DNA of 64,000 bases, from NCBI RefSeq assembly GCF_051401765.1, contig NW_027480449.1, positions 4,402,001 through 4,466,000 of the forward strand, written 5' to 3'. Each line of letters opens with the position of its first letter. The first letter of the stretch is position 1. The notes beneath the pieces were generated by a model. That model was not told the DNA's origin. It ran no database searches and saw only the letters and a list, made by a program, of their open reading frames with translations. Position numbers and translations under genes: made by a program. The DNA comes from Calliopsis andreniformis (lineage: Eukaryota; Arthropoda; Insecta; Hymenoptera; Andrenidae). Below, piece by piece: positions 24,311 through 37,327 of the stretch.

Positions 24311-25478
24311 ATTGAGGATTGAACATTGAGGATTGAGGATTGAGGATTGAGGATTGAGGACTGAAGATTGAATATTGATGATTGAAGATTGAGGATTGGG
24401 GATTGAGGGATGTGGATTGGGGACCAGGACTGAGGGTTGAATATTGACGTTTGAGGTCTGAGGTTTGAGGATTGAGGATTGAGAATTGAGGATTGAGGAT
24501 TGAGGATTGAAGATTGAGGATTGGGTATTGAGGATTGAAGAATGAGGATTGAGGATTGAGGATTTAGGCCTGAGGATTGAGAATTGAGAACTGAGGATGA
24601 GGACTGAGGGCTGAGGGTTGAGGTTTGAGGAATGAGGATTGGGGGTTGAGGATTGAGGATTGAGGATTGAGGATTGAGGACTGAGTACTGAAGATTGAGT
24701 ATTGATGACTGAGGTTTGAGGATTGAGGATTGTGGATTGAGGGTTGAGGATTGAGGATTGAAGATTGAGTATTGAGGATTGAAGATTGAGGATTGAGTAT
24801 TGAGTATCGAGGATTGAGAATGAGGGCTGAGGGTTGAGGATTGAGGTTTGAGGATTGAGGACTGAGGATTGAGGATTGATGATTGAGTATTGAGGATTGA
24901 AGATTGAGGATTGAGGATTGAGGATTGAGGATTGAGGATTGGGGATTGAGGATTGAAAATTGAGGACTGGGGACTGAGTGTTGAGGGTTGAGTGATGAGA
25001 ATTGGTGTTTGTGGATAGAGTTTTAAAGATTGCAGAATGAGTATTGAGTATTGAAAACTGTGCATTGATGATATTCTATTGAGGATTGAGAATTGACAAC
25101 TGATTGTTGAGGACTGAGGTCTGAAGATTGAGGATTCAGGATTGAGGATCCAGGATTGAGGTTTGAGGACTGAGGATTGAGGATAGAGGATTGAGGATTG
25201 AGGATTGAGGATTGAGCATTGAGGATTGAGGATTGAAGATTGAGGATTGGGTTTTGCGGATTGAACATTGAGGATTGAGGATTGAGGATTGAGGACTGAA
25301 GATTGAGTATTGATGATTGAAGATTGATGATTGAGGATTGAGGGTTATGGATTGAGGACGAGGACTGAGGGTTGAGTATTGATGTCTGAGGTCTGAGGAT
25401 TGAGGGTTGAGGATTGAGAATTGAGAATTGAGGATTGAGGATTGAAGATTGAGGATTGGGTATTGAGGATTGAAGAAT
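24311..25478. repeat. HOR segment X, copy 1 (type III cassette)
   Basis: This begins inside the P-type order (GACTGAAG at 24,359; GGGATGTGG near 24,405) and contains the type III anchor 25,096. It recurs at 32,335-33,502 with offset 8,024: 24,359 to 32,383 and 25,096 to 33,120. Both X copies share the private GAGTTTTAAAGATTGCAG word where U copies have GAGATTTAAAG. The right edge is set by the first base of GAGCATTGAGG at 25,479, where U begins. Confidence 0.86.
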
Positions 25479-28400
25479 GAGCATTGAGGATTGTGGATTG
25501 AGGATTGAGGATTGAAGATTGAGGATTGAGGATTGAGGATTGAGGTTTGAGGATTGGGGTTGAGGATTGAGGATTGAGGATTGACGATTGAAGATTGAGG
25601 ATTGGGGACTGAGAGTTGATGGTTGAGTGATGAGAATTGATGTTTGTGGATAGAGATATGAATATTGCAGATTGAGTATTGCATATGGAAAACTCTGAAC
25701 TGAGGATACTCTAGTGAGGATTGAGGATTGACAACTGATTGTTGAGGACTGAGTGCTGAAGATTGAGGATGCAGGATTGAGGATTCAGGACTGTGTTTTG
25801 AGGACTGTGGATTGAGGATTGAGGATTGGGGATTGAGGATTGAGGATCGAGGATTGAAGATTGAAGATTGGGTATTGAGGATTGAACATTGAGGATTGAG
25901 GATTGAGGATTGAGGATTGAGGATTGAGGATTGAAGATTGATTAATGATGATTGAAGGTTGAGGATTGAGGATTGAGGGTTGTGGATTCAGGACGAGGAC
26001 TGAGGGTTGAGTATTGATGTTTGAGGTCTGAGGATTGAGGATAGAGGATTGAGAACTGAGGATTGAGGATTGAGGATTGAAGATTGAATATTGATGATTG
26101 AAGATTGATGATTGAGTATTGAGAGTTGTGGATTGAGGACGAGGACTGAGGGTTGAGTATTGATGTCTGAGGTCTGAGGATTGAGGATTGAGGATTGAGA
26201 ATTGAGGATTGAGCATTGAGGACTGAAGATTGGGGATTGGGTATTGAGGATTGAGGAATGAGGATTGAGGATTGAGGATTGAGTATTGAGGATTGAAGAT
26301 TGAGTATTGAGGATTGAAGATTGAGGAATGAGGACTGGGGATTGAGGATTGAGGATTGAGGATTGAGGATTGAGGATTGATGATTGAAGATTGAGTATTG
26401 TGTATTGAAGATTGAGGATTGTGGATTGAGGATTGAGGATTGAGTATTGAAGATTGAGGATTGGGGATTGAGGATTGACGATTGAGGATTGAGTATTGAG
26501 GATTGAGAATTGAGGATTGAGGATTGAAGATTGAGTATTGAGGATTGAAGATTGAGGATTGAGGATTGAGGATTGAGGATTGAGGATTGAGGATTGAGGA
26601 TTGATGTTTGAGGTCTGAGGATTGAGGATAGAGGATTGAGAATTGAGGATTGAAGATTGAGGATTGAGGATTGAGGGTTGAGGATTCAGGATTGAGGATT
26701 CAGAATTGAGGATTCAGGATTGTGGTTCGATGACAGAGGATTGAGGCTTGAGGATTGAGTATTGAGGATTGAGGATTGAGGATTGAGGATTGAGGATTTA
26801 AGATTGAGGATTGGGTATTGAGGATTGAACATTGAGGATTGAGGATTGAGGATTGAGGATTGAGGACTGAAGATTGAATATTGATGATTGAAGATTGAGG
26901 ATTGGGGATTGAGGGATGTGGATTGGGGACCAGGACTGAGGGTTGAATATTGACGTTTGAGGTCTGAGGATTGAGGATTGAGGATTGAGAATTGAGGATT
27001 GAGGATTGAGGATTGAAGATTGAGGATTGGGTATTGAGGATTGAAGAATGAGGATTGAGGATTGAGGATTTAGGCCTGAGGATTGAGAATTGAGAACTGA
27101 GGATGAGGACTGAGGGCTGAGGGTTGAGGTTTGAGGAATGAGGATTGGGGGTTGAGGATTGAAGATTGAGGATTGAGGATTGAGGATTGAGTACTGAAGA
27201 TTGAGTATTGATGACTGAGGATTGAGGATTGAGGATTGTGGATTGAGGGTTGAGGATTGAGGATTGAAGATTGAGTATTGAGGATTGAAGATTGAGGATT
27301 GAGTATTGAGTATCGAGGATTGAGAATGAGGGCTGAGGGTTGAGGATTGAGGTTTGAGGATTGAGGACTGAGGATTGAGGATTGATGATTGAGTATTGAG
27401 GATTGAAGATTGAGGATTGAGGATTGAGGATTGAGGATTGAGGGTTGAGGATTGAGGATTGAAAATTGAGGACTGGGGACTGAGTGTTGAGGGTTGAGTG
27501 ATGAGAATTGGTGTTTGTGGATAGAGATTTAAAGATTGCAGATTGAGTATTGAGTATTGAAAACTGTGCATTGATGATATTCTATTGAGGATTGAGAATT
27601 GACAACTGATTGTTAAGGACTGAGGTCTGAAGATTGAGGATTCAGGATTGAGGATCCAGGATTGAGGTTTGAGGACTGAGGATTGAGGATAGAGGATTGA
27701 GGATTGAGGATTGAGGATTGAGCATTGAGGATTGAGGATTGAAGATTGAGGATTGGGTTTTGCGGATTGAACATTGAGGATTGAGGATTGAGGATTGAGG
27801 ACTGAAGATTGAGTATTGATGATTGAAGATTGATGATTGAGGATTGAGGGTTATGGATTGAGGACGAGGACTGAGGGTTGAGTATTGATGTCTGAGGTCT
27901 GAGGATTGAGGGTTGAGGATTGAGAATTGAGGATTGAGGATTGAGGATTGAAGATTGAGGATTGGGTATTGAGGATTGAAGAATGAGCATTGAGGATTGT
28001 GGATTGAGGATTGAGGATTGAAGGTTGAGGATTGTGGATTGAGGTTTGAGAGTTGAAGATCGAGTATTGAGGATTGAAGATTCAGGATTGAGGATTGAGG
28101 ATTGAGGATTGAGGATTGACGATTGAAGATTGAGGATTGGGTATTGAGGATTGAGGAATGAGGACTGAGGATTGAGGATTGTGGATTGAGGATTGAAGAT
28201 TGAGTATTGAGGATTGAAGATTGAGGATTGAGGATTGAGGATTGAGGATTGAGGATTGAGGATTGAGGATTGAGGATTGAGGACTGAGGATTGAAGATTG
28301 AGGATTGAGGATTGAGGATTAAAGTTTGAGCATTGAGGATTGAAGATTGAGGATTGATGATTGAGGATTGAGGATTGAGGATTGAGGATTGAGGACTGAA

Positions 28401-28509
28401 TATTGAAGATTGAGGATTGATGATTGAGGATTGAGTATTGAGGATTGAGGATTGAGTATTGGGGATTGCGGATTGAACATTGAGGATTGAGGATTGAGGA
28501 TTGAGGATT
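25479..28509. repeat. HOR segment U, copy 1 (3,031 bases)
   Basis: This contains the type I anchor 25,731 (core word GCATATGG), the GTTCGATGAC marker at 26,725 and the type III anchor 27,602. It is repeated at once at 28,510-31,540 with offset 3,031 (GAGCATTGAGG 25,479 to 28,510; 26,725 to 29,756; 27,602 to 30,633). It is repeated again at 33,503-36,533 with offset 8,024. 3,031 is exactly 433 heptamers, so this duplication keeps the 7-base register. No gene is visible. Confidence 0.92.
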
Positions 28510-31500
28510 GAGCATTGAGGATTGTGGATTGAGGATTGAGGATTGAAGATTGAGGATTGAGGATTGAGGATTGAGGTTTGAGGATTGGGGTTGAGGATTG
28601 AGGATTGAGGATTGACGATTGAAGATTGAGGATTGGGGACTGAGAGTTGATGGTTGAGTGATGAGAATTGATGTTTGTGGATAGAGATATGAATATTGCA
28701 GATTGAGTATTGCATATGGAAAACTCTGAACTGAGGATACCCTAGTGAGGATTGAGGATTGACAACTGATTGTTGAGGACTGAGTGCTGAAGATTGAGGA
28801 TGCAGGATTGAGGATTCAGGACTGTGTTTTGAGGACTGTGGATTGAGGATTGAGGATTGGGGATTGAGGATTGAGGATCGAGGATTGAAGATTGAAGATT
28901 GGGTATTGAGGATTGAACATTGAGGATTGAGGATTGAGGATTGAGGATTGAGGATTGAGGATTGAAGATTGATTAATGATGATTGAAGGTTGAGGATTGA
29001 GGATTGAGGGTTGTGGATTCAGGACGAGGACTGAGGGTTGAGTATTGATGTTTGAGGTCTGAGGATTGAGGATAGAGGATTGAGAACTGAGGATTGAGGA
29101 TTGAGGATTGAAGATTGAATATTGATGATTGAAGATTGATGATTGAGTATTGAGAGTTGTGGATTGAGGACGAGGACTGAGGGTTGAGTATTGATGTCTG
29201 AGGTCTGAGGATTGAGGATTGAGGATTGAGAATTGAGGATTGAGCATTGAGGACTGAAGATTGGGGATTGGGTATTGAGGATTGAGGAATGAGGATTGAG
29301 GATTGAGGATTGAGTATTGAGGATTGAAGATTGAGTATTGAGGATTGAAGATTGAGGAATGAGGACTGGGGATTGAGGATTGAGGATTGAGGATTGAGGA
29401 TTGAGGATTGATGATTGAAGATTGAGTATTGTGTATTGAAGATTGAGGATTGTGGATTGAGGATTGAGGATTGAGTATTGAAGATTGAGGATTGGGGATT
29501 GAGGATTGACGATTGAGGATTGAGTATTGAGGATTGAGAATTGAGGATTGAGGATTGAAGATTGAGTATTGAGGATTGAAGATTGAGGATTGAGGATTGA
29601 GGATTGAGGATTGAGGATTGAGGATTGAGGATTGATGTTTGAGGTCTGAGGATTGAGGATAGAGGATTGAGAATTGAGGATTGAAGATTGAGGATTGAGG
29701 ATTGAGGGTTGAGGATTCAGGATTGAGGATTCAGAATTGAGGATTCAGGATTGTGGTTCGATGACAGAGGATTGAGGCTTGAGGATTGAGTATTGAGGAT
29801 TGAGGATTGAGGATTGAGGATTGAGGATTTAAGATTGAGGATTGGGTATTGAGGATTGAACATTGAGGATTGAGGATTGAGGATTGAGGATTGAGGACTG
29901 AAGATTGAATATTGATGATTGAAGATTGAGGATTGGGGATTGAGGGATGTGGATTGGGGACCAGGACTGAGGGTTGAATATTGACGTTTGAGGTCTGAGG
30001 ATTGAGGATTGAGGATTGAGAATTGAGGATTGAGGATTGAGGATTGAAGATTGAGGATTGGGTATTGAGGATTGAAGAATGAGGATTGAGGATTGAGGAT
30101 TTAGGCCTGAGGATTGAGAATTGAGAACTGAGGATGAGGACTGAGGGCTGAGGGTTGAGGTTTGAGGAATGAGGATTGGGGGTTGAGGATTGAAGATTGA
30201 GGATTGAGGATTGAGGATTGAGTACTGAAGATTGAGTATTGATGACTGAGGATTGAGGATTGAGGATTGTGGATTGAGGGTTGAGGATTGAGGATTGAAG
30301 ATTGAGTATTGAGGATTGAAGATTGAGGATTGAGTATTGAGTATCGAGGATTGAGAATGAGGGCTGAGGGTTGAGGATTGAGGTTTGAGGATTGAGGACT
30401 GAGGATTGAGGATTGATGATTGAGTATTGAGGATTGAAGATTGAGGATTGAGGATTGAGGATTGAGGATTGAGGGTTGAGGATTGAGGATTGAAAATTGA
30501 GGACTGGGGACTGAGTGTTGAGGGTTGAGTGATGAGAATTGGTGTTTGTGGATAGAGATTTAAAGATTGCAGATTGAGTATTGAGTATTGAAAACTGTGC
30601 ATTGATGATATTCTATTGAGGATTGAGAATTGACAACTGATTGTTAAGGACTGAGGTCTGAAGATTGAGGATTCAGGATTGAGGATCCAGGATTGAGGTT
30701 TGAGGACTGAGGATTGAGGATAGAGGATTGAGGATTGAGGATTGAGGATTGAGCATTGAGGATTGAGGATTGAAGATTGAGGATTGGGTTTTGCGGATTG
30801 AACATTGAGGATTGAGGATTGAGGATTGAGGACTGAAGATTGAGTATTGATGGTTGAAGATTGATGATTGAGGATTGAGGGTTATGGATTGAGGACGAGG
30901 ACTGAGGGTTGAGTATTGATGTCTGAGGTCTGAGGATTGAGGGTTGAGGATTGAGAATTGAGGATTGAGGATTGAGGATTGAAGATTGAGGATTGGGTAT
31001 TGAGGATTGAAGAATGAGCATTGAGGATTGTGGATTGAGGATTGAGGATTGAAGATTGAGGATTGTGGATTGAGGTTTGAGAGTTGAAGATCGAGTATTG
31101 AGGATTGAAGATTCAGGATTGAGGATTGAGGATTGAGGATTGAGGATTGACGATTGAAGATTGAGGATTGGGTATTGAGGATTGAGGAATGAGGACTGAG
31201 GATTGAGGATTGTGGATTGAGGATTGAAGATTGAGTATTGAGGATTGAAGATTGAGGATTGAGGATTGAGGATTGAGGATTGAGGATTGAGGATTGAGGA
31301 TTGAGGATTGAGGACTGAGGATTGAAGATTGAGGATTGAGGATTGAGGATTAAAGTTTGAGCATTGAGGATTGAAGATTGAGGATTGATGATTGAGGATT
31401 GAGGATTGAGGATTGAGGATTGAGGACTGAATATTGAAGATTGAGGATTGATGATTGAGGATTGAGTATTGAGGATTGAGGATTGAGTATTGGGGATTGC

Positions 31501-31540
31501 GGATTGAACATTGAGGATTGAGGATTGAGGATTGAGGATT
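28510..31540. repeat. HOR segment U, copy 2 (tandem duplicate)
   Basis: This copies 25,479-28,509 with a handful of substitutions, for example TACCCTAG at about 28,740 where copy 1 has TACTCTAG. Anchors are 28,762 (I) and 30,633 (III). The next 4,993-base unit lacks this second U. The array therefore reads X-U-U-Z here and X-U-Z after 32,335, a clear copy-number difference inside an otherwise conserved unit. Confidence 0.92.
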
Positions 31541-32334
31541 GAGGATTGTGGATTGAGGATTGAGGGTTGAGTATTGAAGATTGAGGATTGGGGATTGAGG
31601 ATTGAGGATCGAGGATTGAGGATTGAGGATTGACGATTGAAGATTGAGGATTGGGGACTGAGAGTTGATGTTTGAGTGATGAGAATTGATGTTTGTGGAT
31701 AGAGATATGAAGATTGCAGATAGAGTATTGCGTATGGAAAACTCTGAACTGAGGATACTCTAGTGAGGATTGAGGATTGACAACTGATTGTTGAGGACGG
31801 AGGGCTGAAGATTGAGGATTCAGGATTGAGGATTCAGGACTGTGGTTTGAGGACTGTGGATTGAGGATTGGGGATTTGGGATTGAGGATTGAGGATCGAG
31901 GATTGAAGATTGAAGATTGGGTATTGAGGATTGAACATTGAGGTTTGAGGATTGAGGATTGAGGATTGAGGATTGAGGATTGAAGAATGAATATTGATGA
32001 TTGAAGGTTGAGGATTGAGGATTGACGGTTGTGGATTCAGGACGAGGGCTGAGGGTTGAGTATTGATGTTTGAGGTCTGAGGATTGAGGATAGAGGATTG
32101 AGAATTGATGATTGAGGATTGAGGATTGAAGATTGAGGATTGGGTATTGAGGTTTGAAGAATGAGGACTGAGGATTGAGGATTGAGGATTGAGGATTGAA
32201 GATCGAGTATTGAGGATTGAAGATTGAGGATTGAGTATTGAGGATTGAGGATTGAGGATTGAGGATTGAGGATTGAGGATTGAGGATTGAGGATTGAAGA
32301 TTGACTATTGAGGATTGAAGACTGAGGATTGAGG
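31541..32334. repeat. HOR segment Z, copy 1 (type I cassette)
   Basis: The type I anchor is 31,780. Shared rare words mark this and the copy at 36,534-37,327 (offset 4,993): GCAGATAGAGTATTG upstream of the core, GGATTTGGGATTG near 31,873 and 36,866, GGACGAGGGCTGAGG, and GATTGACTATTG near the right end. The right edge is where X restarts with GACTGAAGATTGAATATTG at 32,383. Confidence 0.85.
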
Positions 32335-33502
32335 ATTGAGGATTGAGGATTGAGGATTGAGGATTGAGGATTGAGGATTGAGGACTGAAGATTGAATATT
32401 GATGATTGAAGATTGAGGATTGGGGATTGAGGGATGTGGATTGGGGACCAGGACTGAGGGTTGAATATTGACGTTTGAGGTCTGAGGTTTGAGGATTGAG
32501 GATTGAGAATTGAGGATTGAGGATTGAGGATTGAAGATTGAGGATTGGGTATTGAGGATTGAAGAATGAGGATTGAGGATTGAGGATTTAGGCCTGAGGA
32601 TTGAGAATTGAGAACTGAGGATGAGGACTGAGGGCTGAGGGTTGAGGTTTGAGGAATGAGGATTGGGGGTTGAGGATTGAGGATTGAGGATTGAGGATTG
32701 AGGACTGAGTACTGAAGATTGAGTATTGATGACTGAGGTTTGAGGATTGAGGATTGTGGATTGAGGGTTGAGGATTGAGGATTGAAGATTGAGTATTGAG
32801 GATTGAAGATTGAGGATTGAGTATTGAGTATCGAGGATTGAGAATGAGGGCTGAGGGTTGAGGATTGAGGTTTGAGGATTGAGGACTGAGGATTGAGGAT
32901 TGATGATTGAGTATTGAGGATTGAAGATTGAGGATTGAGGATTGAGGATTGAGGATTGAGGATTGGGGATTGAGGATTGAAAATTGAGGACTGGGGACTG
33001 AGTGTTGAGGGTTGAGTGATGAGAATTGGTGTTTGTGGATAGAGTTTTAAAGATTGCAGAATGAGTATTGAGTATTGAAAACCGTGCATTGATGATATTC
33101 TATTGAGGATTGAGAATTGACAACTGATTGTTGAGGACTGAGGTCTGAAGATTGAGGATTCAGGATTGAGGATCCAGGATTGAGGTTTGAGGACTGAGGA
33201 TTGAGGATAGAGGATTGAGGATTGAGGATTGAGGATTGAGCATTGAGGATTGAGGATTGAAGATTGAGGATTGGGTTTTGCGGAATGAACATTGAGGATT
33301 GAGGATTGAGGATTGAGGACTGAAGATTGAGTATTGATGATTGAAGATTGATGATTGAGGATTGAGGGTTATGGATTGAGGACGAGGACTGAGGGTTGAG
33401 TATTGATGTCTGAGGTCTGAGGATTGAGGGTTGAGGATTGAGAATTGAGAATTGAGGATTGAGGATTGAAGATTGAGGATTGGGTATTGAGGATTGAAGA
33501 AT
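32335..33502. repeat. HOR segment X, copy 2
   Basis: This repeats 24,311-25,478 at offset 8,024, with the type III anchor 33,120. Few differences are visible, for example AAACCGTGC in this core where copy 1 has AAACTGTGC. It is preceded by segment Z rather than by the GTTCGATGAC part of the P block, so the X-U-Z unit boundary lies inside the P-type order. Confidence 0.86.
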
Positions 33503-36500
33503 GAGCATTGAGGATTGTGGATTGAGGATTGAGGATTGAAGATTGAGGATTGAGGATTGAGGATTGAGGTTTGAGGATTGGGGTTGAGGATTGAGGATTG
33601 AGGATTGACGATTGAAGATTGAGGATTGGGGACTGAGAGTTGATGGTTGAGTGATGAGAATTGATGTTTGTGGATAGAGATATGAATATTGCAGATTGAG
33701 TATTGCATATGGAAAACTCTGAACTGAGGATACTCTAGTGAGGATTGAGGATTGACAACTGATTGTTGAGGACTGAGTGCTGAAGATTGAGGATGCAGGA
33801 TTGAGGATTCAGGACTGTGTTTTGAGGACTGTGGATTGAGGATTGAGGATTGGGGATTGAGGATTGAGGATCGAGGATTGAAGATTGAAGATTGGGTATT
33901 GAGGATTGAACATTGAGGATTGAGGATTGAGGATTGAGGATTGAGGATTGAGGATTGAAGATTGATTAATGATGATTGAAGGTTGAGGATTGAGGATTGA
34001 GGGTTGTGGATTCAGGACGAGGACTGAGGGTTGAGTATTGATGTTTGAGGTCTGAGGATTGAGGATAGAGGATTGAGAACTGAGGATTGAGGATTGAAGA
34101 TTGAAGATTGAATATTGATGATTGAAGATTGATGATTGAGTATTGAGAGTTGTGGATTGAGGACGAGGACTGAGGGTTGAGTATTGATGTCTGAGGTCTG
34201 AGGATTGAGGATTGAGGATTGAGAATTGAGGATTGAGCATTGAGGACTGAAGATTGGGGATTGGGTATTGAGGATTGAGGAATGAGGATTGAGGATTGAG
34301 GATTGAGTATTGAGGATTGAAGATTGAGTATTGAGGATTGAAGATTGAGGAATGAGGACTGGGGATTGAGGATTGAGGATTGAGGATTGAGGATTGAGGA
34401 TTGATGATTGAAGATTGAGTATTGTGTATTGAAGATTGAGGATTGTGGATTGAGGATTGAGGATTGAGTATTGAAGATTGAGGATTGGGGATTGAGGATT
34501 GACGATTGAGGATTGAGTATTGAGGATTGAGAATTGAGGATTGAGGATTGAAGATTGAGTATTGAGGATTGAAGATTGAGGATTGAGGATTGAGGATTGA
34601 GGATTGAGGATTGAGGATTCAGGATTGATGTTTGAGGTCTGAGGATTGAGGATAGAGGATTGAGAATTGAGGATTCAAGATTGAGGATTGAGGGTTGAGG
34701 GTTGAGGATTCAGGATTGAGGATTCAGAATTGAGGATTCAGGATTGTGGTTCGATGACAGAGGATTGAGGCTTGAGGATTGAGTATTGAGGATTGAGGAT
34801 TGAGGATTGAGGATTGAGGATTTAAGATTGAGGATTGGGTATTGAGGATTGAACATTGAGGATTGAGGATTGAGGATTGAGGATTGAGGACTGAAGATTG
34901 AATATTGATGATTGAAGATTGAGGATTGGGGATTGAGGGATGTGGATTGGGGACCAGGACTGAGGGTTGAATATTGACGTTTGAGGTCTGAGGATTGAGG
35001 ATTGAGGATTGAGAATTGAGGATTGAGGATTGAGGATTGAAGATTGAGGATTGGGTATTGAGGATTGAAGAATGAGGATTGAGGATTGAGGATTTAGGCC
35101 TGAGGATTGAGAATTGAGAACTGAGGATGAGGACTGAGGGCTGAGGGTTGAGGTTTGAGGAATGAGGATTGGGGGTTGAGGATTGAAGATTGAGGATTGA
35201 GGATTGAGGATTGAGTACTGAAGATTGAGTATTGATGACTGAGGATTGAGGATTGAGGATTGTGGATTGAGGGTTGAGGATTGAGGATTGAAGATTGAGT
35301 ATTGAGGATTGAAGATTGAGGATTGAGTATTGAGTATCGAGGATTGAGAATGAGGGCTGAGGGTTGAGGATTGAGGTTTGAGGATTGAGGACTGAGGATT
35401 GAGGATTGATGATTGAGTATTGAGGATTGAAGATTGAGGATTGAGGATTGAGGATTGAGGATTGAGGGTTGAGGATTGAGGATTGAAAATTGAGGACTGG
35501 GGACTGAGTGTTGAGGGTTGAGTGATGAGAATTGGTGTTTGTGGATAGAGATTTAAAGATTGCAGATTGAGTATTGAGTATTGAAAACTGTGCATTGATG
35601 ATATTCTATTGAGGATTGAGAATTGACAACTGATTGTTAAGGACTGAGGTCTGAAGATTGAGGATTCAGGATTGAGGATCCAGGATTGAGGTTTGAGGAC
35701 TGAGGATTGAGGATAGAGGATTGAGGGTTGAGGATTGAGGATTGAGCATTGAGGATTGAGGATTGAAGATTGAGGATTGGGTTTTGCGGATTGAACATTG
35801 AGGATTGAGGATTGAGGATTGAGGACTGAAGATTGAGTATTGATGATTGAAGATTGATGATTGAGGATTGAGGGTTATGGATTGAGGACGAGGACTGAGG
35901 GTTGAGTATTGATGTCTGAGGTCTGAGGATTGAGGGTTGAGGATTGAGAATTGAGGATTGAGGATTGAGGATTGAAGATTGAGGATTGGGTATTGAGGAT
36001 TGAAGAATGAGCATTGAGGATTGTGGATTGAGGATTGAGGATTGAAGATTGTGGATTGTGGATTGAGGTTTGAGAGTTGAAGATCGAGTATTGAGGATTG
36101 AAGATTCAGGATTGAGGATTGAGGATTGAGGATTGAGGATTGACGATTGAAGATTGAGGATTGGGTATTGAGGATTGAGGAATGAGGACTGAGGATTGAG
36201 GATTGTGGATTGAGGATTGAAGATTGAGTATTGAGGATTGAAGATTGAGGATTGAGGATTGAGGATTGAGGATTGAGGATTGAGGATTGAGGATTGAGGA
36301 TTGAGGACTGAGGATTGAAGATTGAGGATTGAGGATTGAGGATTAAAGTTTGAGCATTGAGGATTGAAGATTGAGGATTGATGATTGAGGATTGAGGATT
36401 GAGGATTGAGGATTGAGGACTGAATATTGAAGATTGAGGATTGATGATTGAGGATTGAGTATTGAGGATTGAGGATTGAGTATTGGGGATTGCGGATTGA

Positions 36501-36533
36501 ACATTGAGGATTGAGGATTGAGGATTGAGGATT
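33503..36533. repeat. HOR segment U, copy 3
   Basis: This matches 25,479-28,509 at offset 8,024 and 28,510-31,540 at offset 4,993. Anchors are 33,755 (I) and 35,626 (III), with GTTCGATGAC at 34,749. It has the same GTTAAGG word after the type III anchor as 27,602 and 30,633, a change absent from the type III copies in X and in the 37-45 kb units. It is a single U in this unit, against two in the preceding one. Confidence 0.9.
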
Positions 36534-37327
36534 GAGGATTGTGGATTGAGGATTGAGGGTTGAGTATTGAAGATTGAGGATTGGGGATTGAGGATTGAGG
36601 ATCGAGGATTGAGGATTGAGGATTGACGATTGAAGATTGAGGATTGGGGACTGAGAGTTGATGTTTGAGTGATGAGAATTGATGTTTGTGGATAGAGATA
36701 TGAAGATTGCAGATAGAGTATTGCGTATGGAAAACTCTGAACTGAGGATACTCTAGTGAGGATTGAGGATTGACAACTGATTGTTGAGGACTGAGGGCTG
36801 AAGATTGAGGATTCAGGATTGAGGATTCAGGACTGTGGTTTGAGGACTGTGGATTGAGGATTGGGGATTTGGGATTGAGGATTGAGGATCGAGGATTGAA
36901 GATTGAAGATTGGGTATTGAGGATTGAACATTGAGGATTGAGGATTGAGGATTGAGGATTGAGGATTGAGGATTGAAGAATGAATATTGATGATTGAAGG
37001 TTGAGGATTGAGGATTGACGGTTGTGGATTCAGGACGAGGGCTGAGGGTTGAGTATTGATGTTTGAGGTCTGAGGATTGAGGATAGAGGATTGAGAATTG
37101 ATGATTGAGGATTGAGGATTGAAGATTGAGGATTGGGTATTGAGGTTTGAAGAATGAGGACTGAGGATTGAGGATTGAGGATTGAGGATTGAAGATCGAG
37201 TATTGAGGATTGAAGATTGAGGATTGAGTATTGAGGATTGAGGATTGAGGATTGAGGATTGAGGATTGAGGATTGAGGATTGAGGATTGAAGATTGACTA
37301 TTGAGGATTGAAGACTGAGGATTGAGG
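36534..37327. repeat. HOR segment Z, copy 2
   Basis: This repeats 31,541-32,334 at offset 4,993 (anchor 31,780 to 36,773). GATTGACTATTG near 37,290 closes the homology. From about 37,330 the sequence enters a different arrangement, with a private GATCGAGG word and a GATTGCGG word, which starts the roughly 5.9-kb unit family. Confidence 0.84.
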
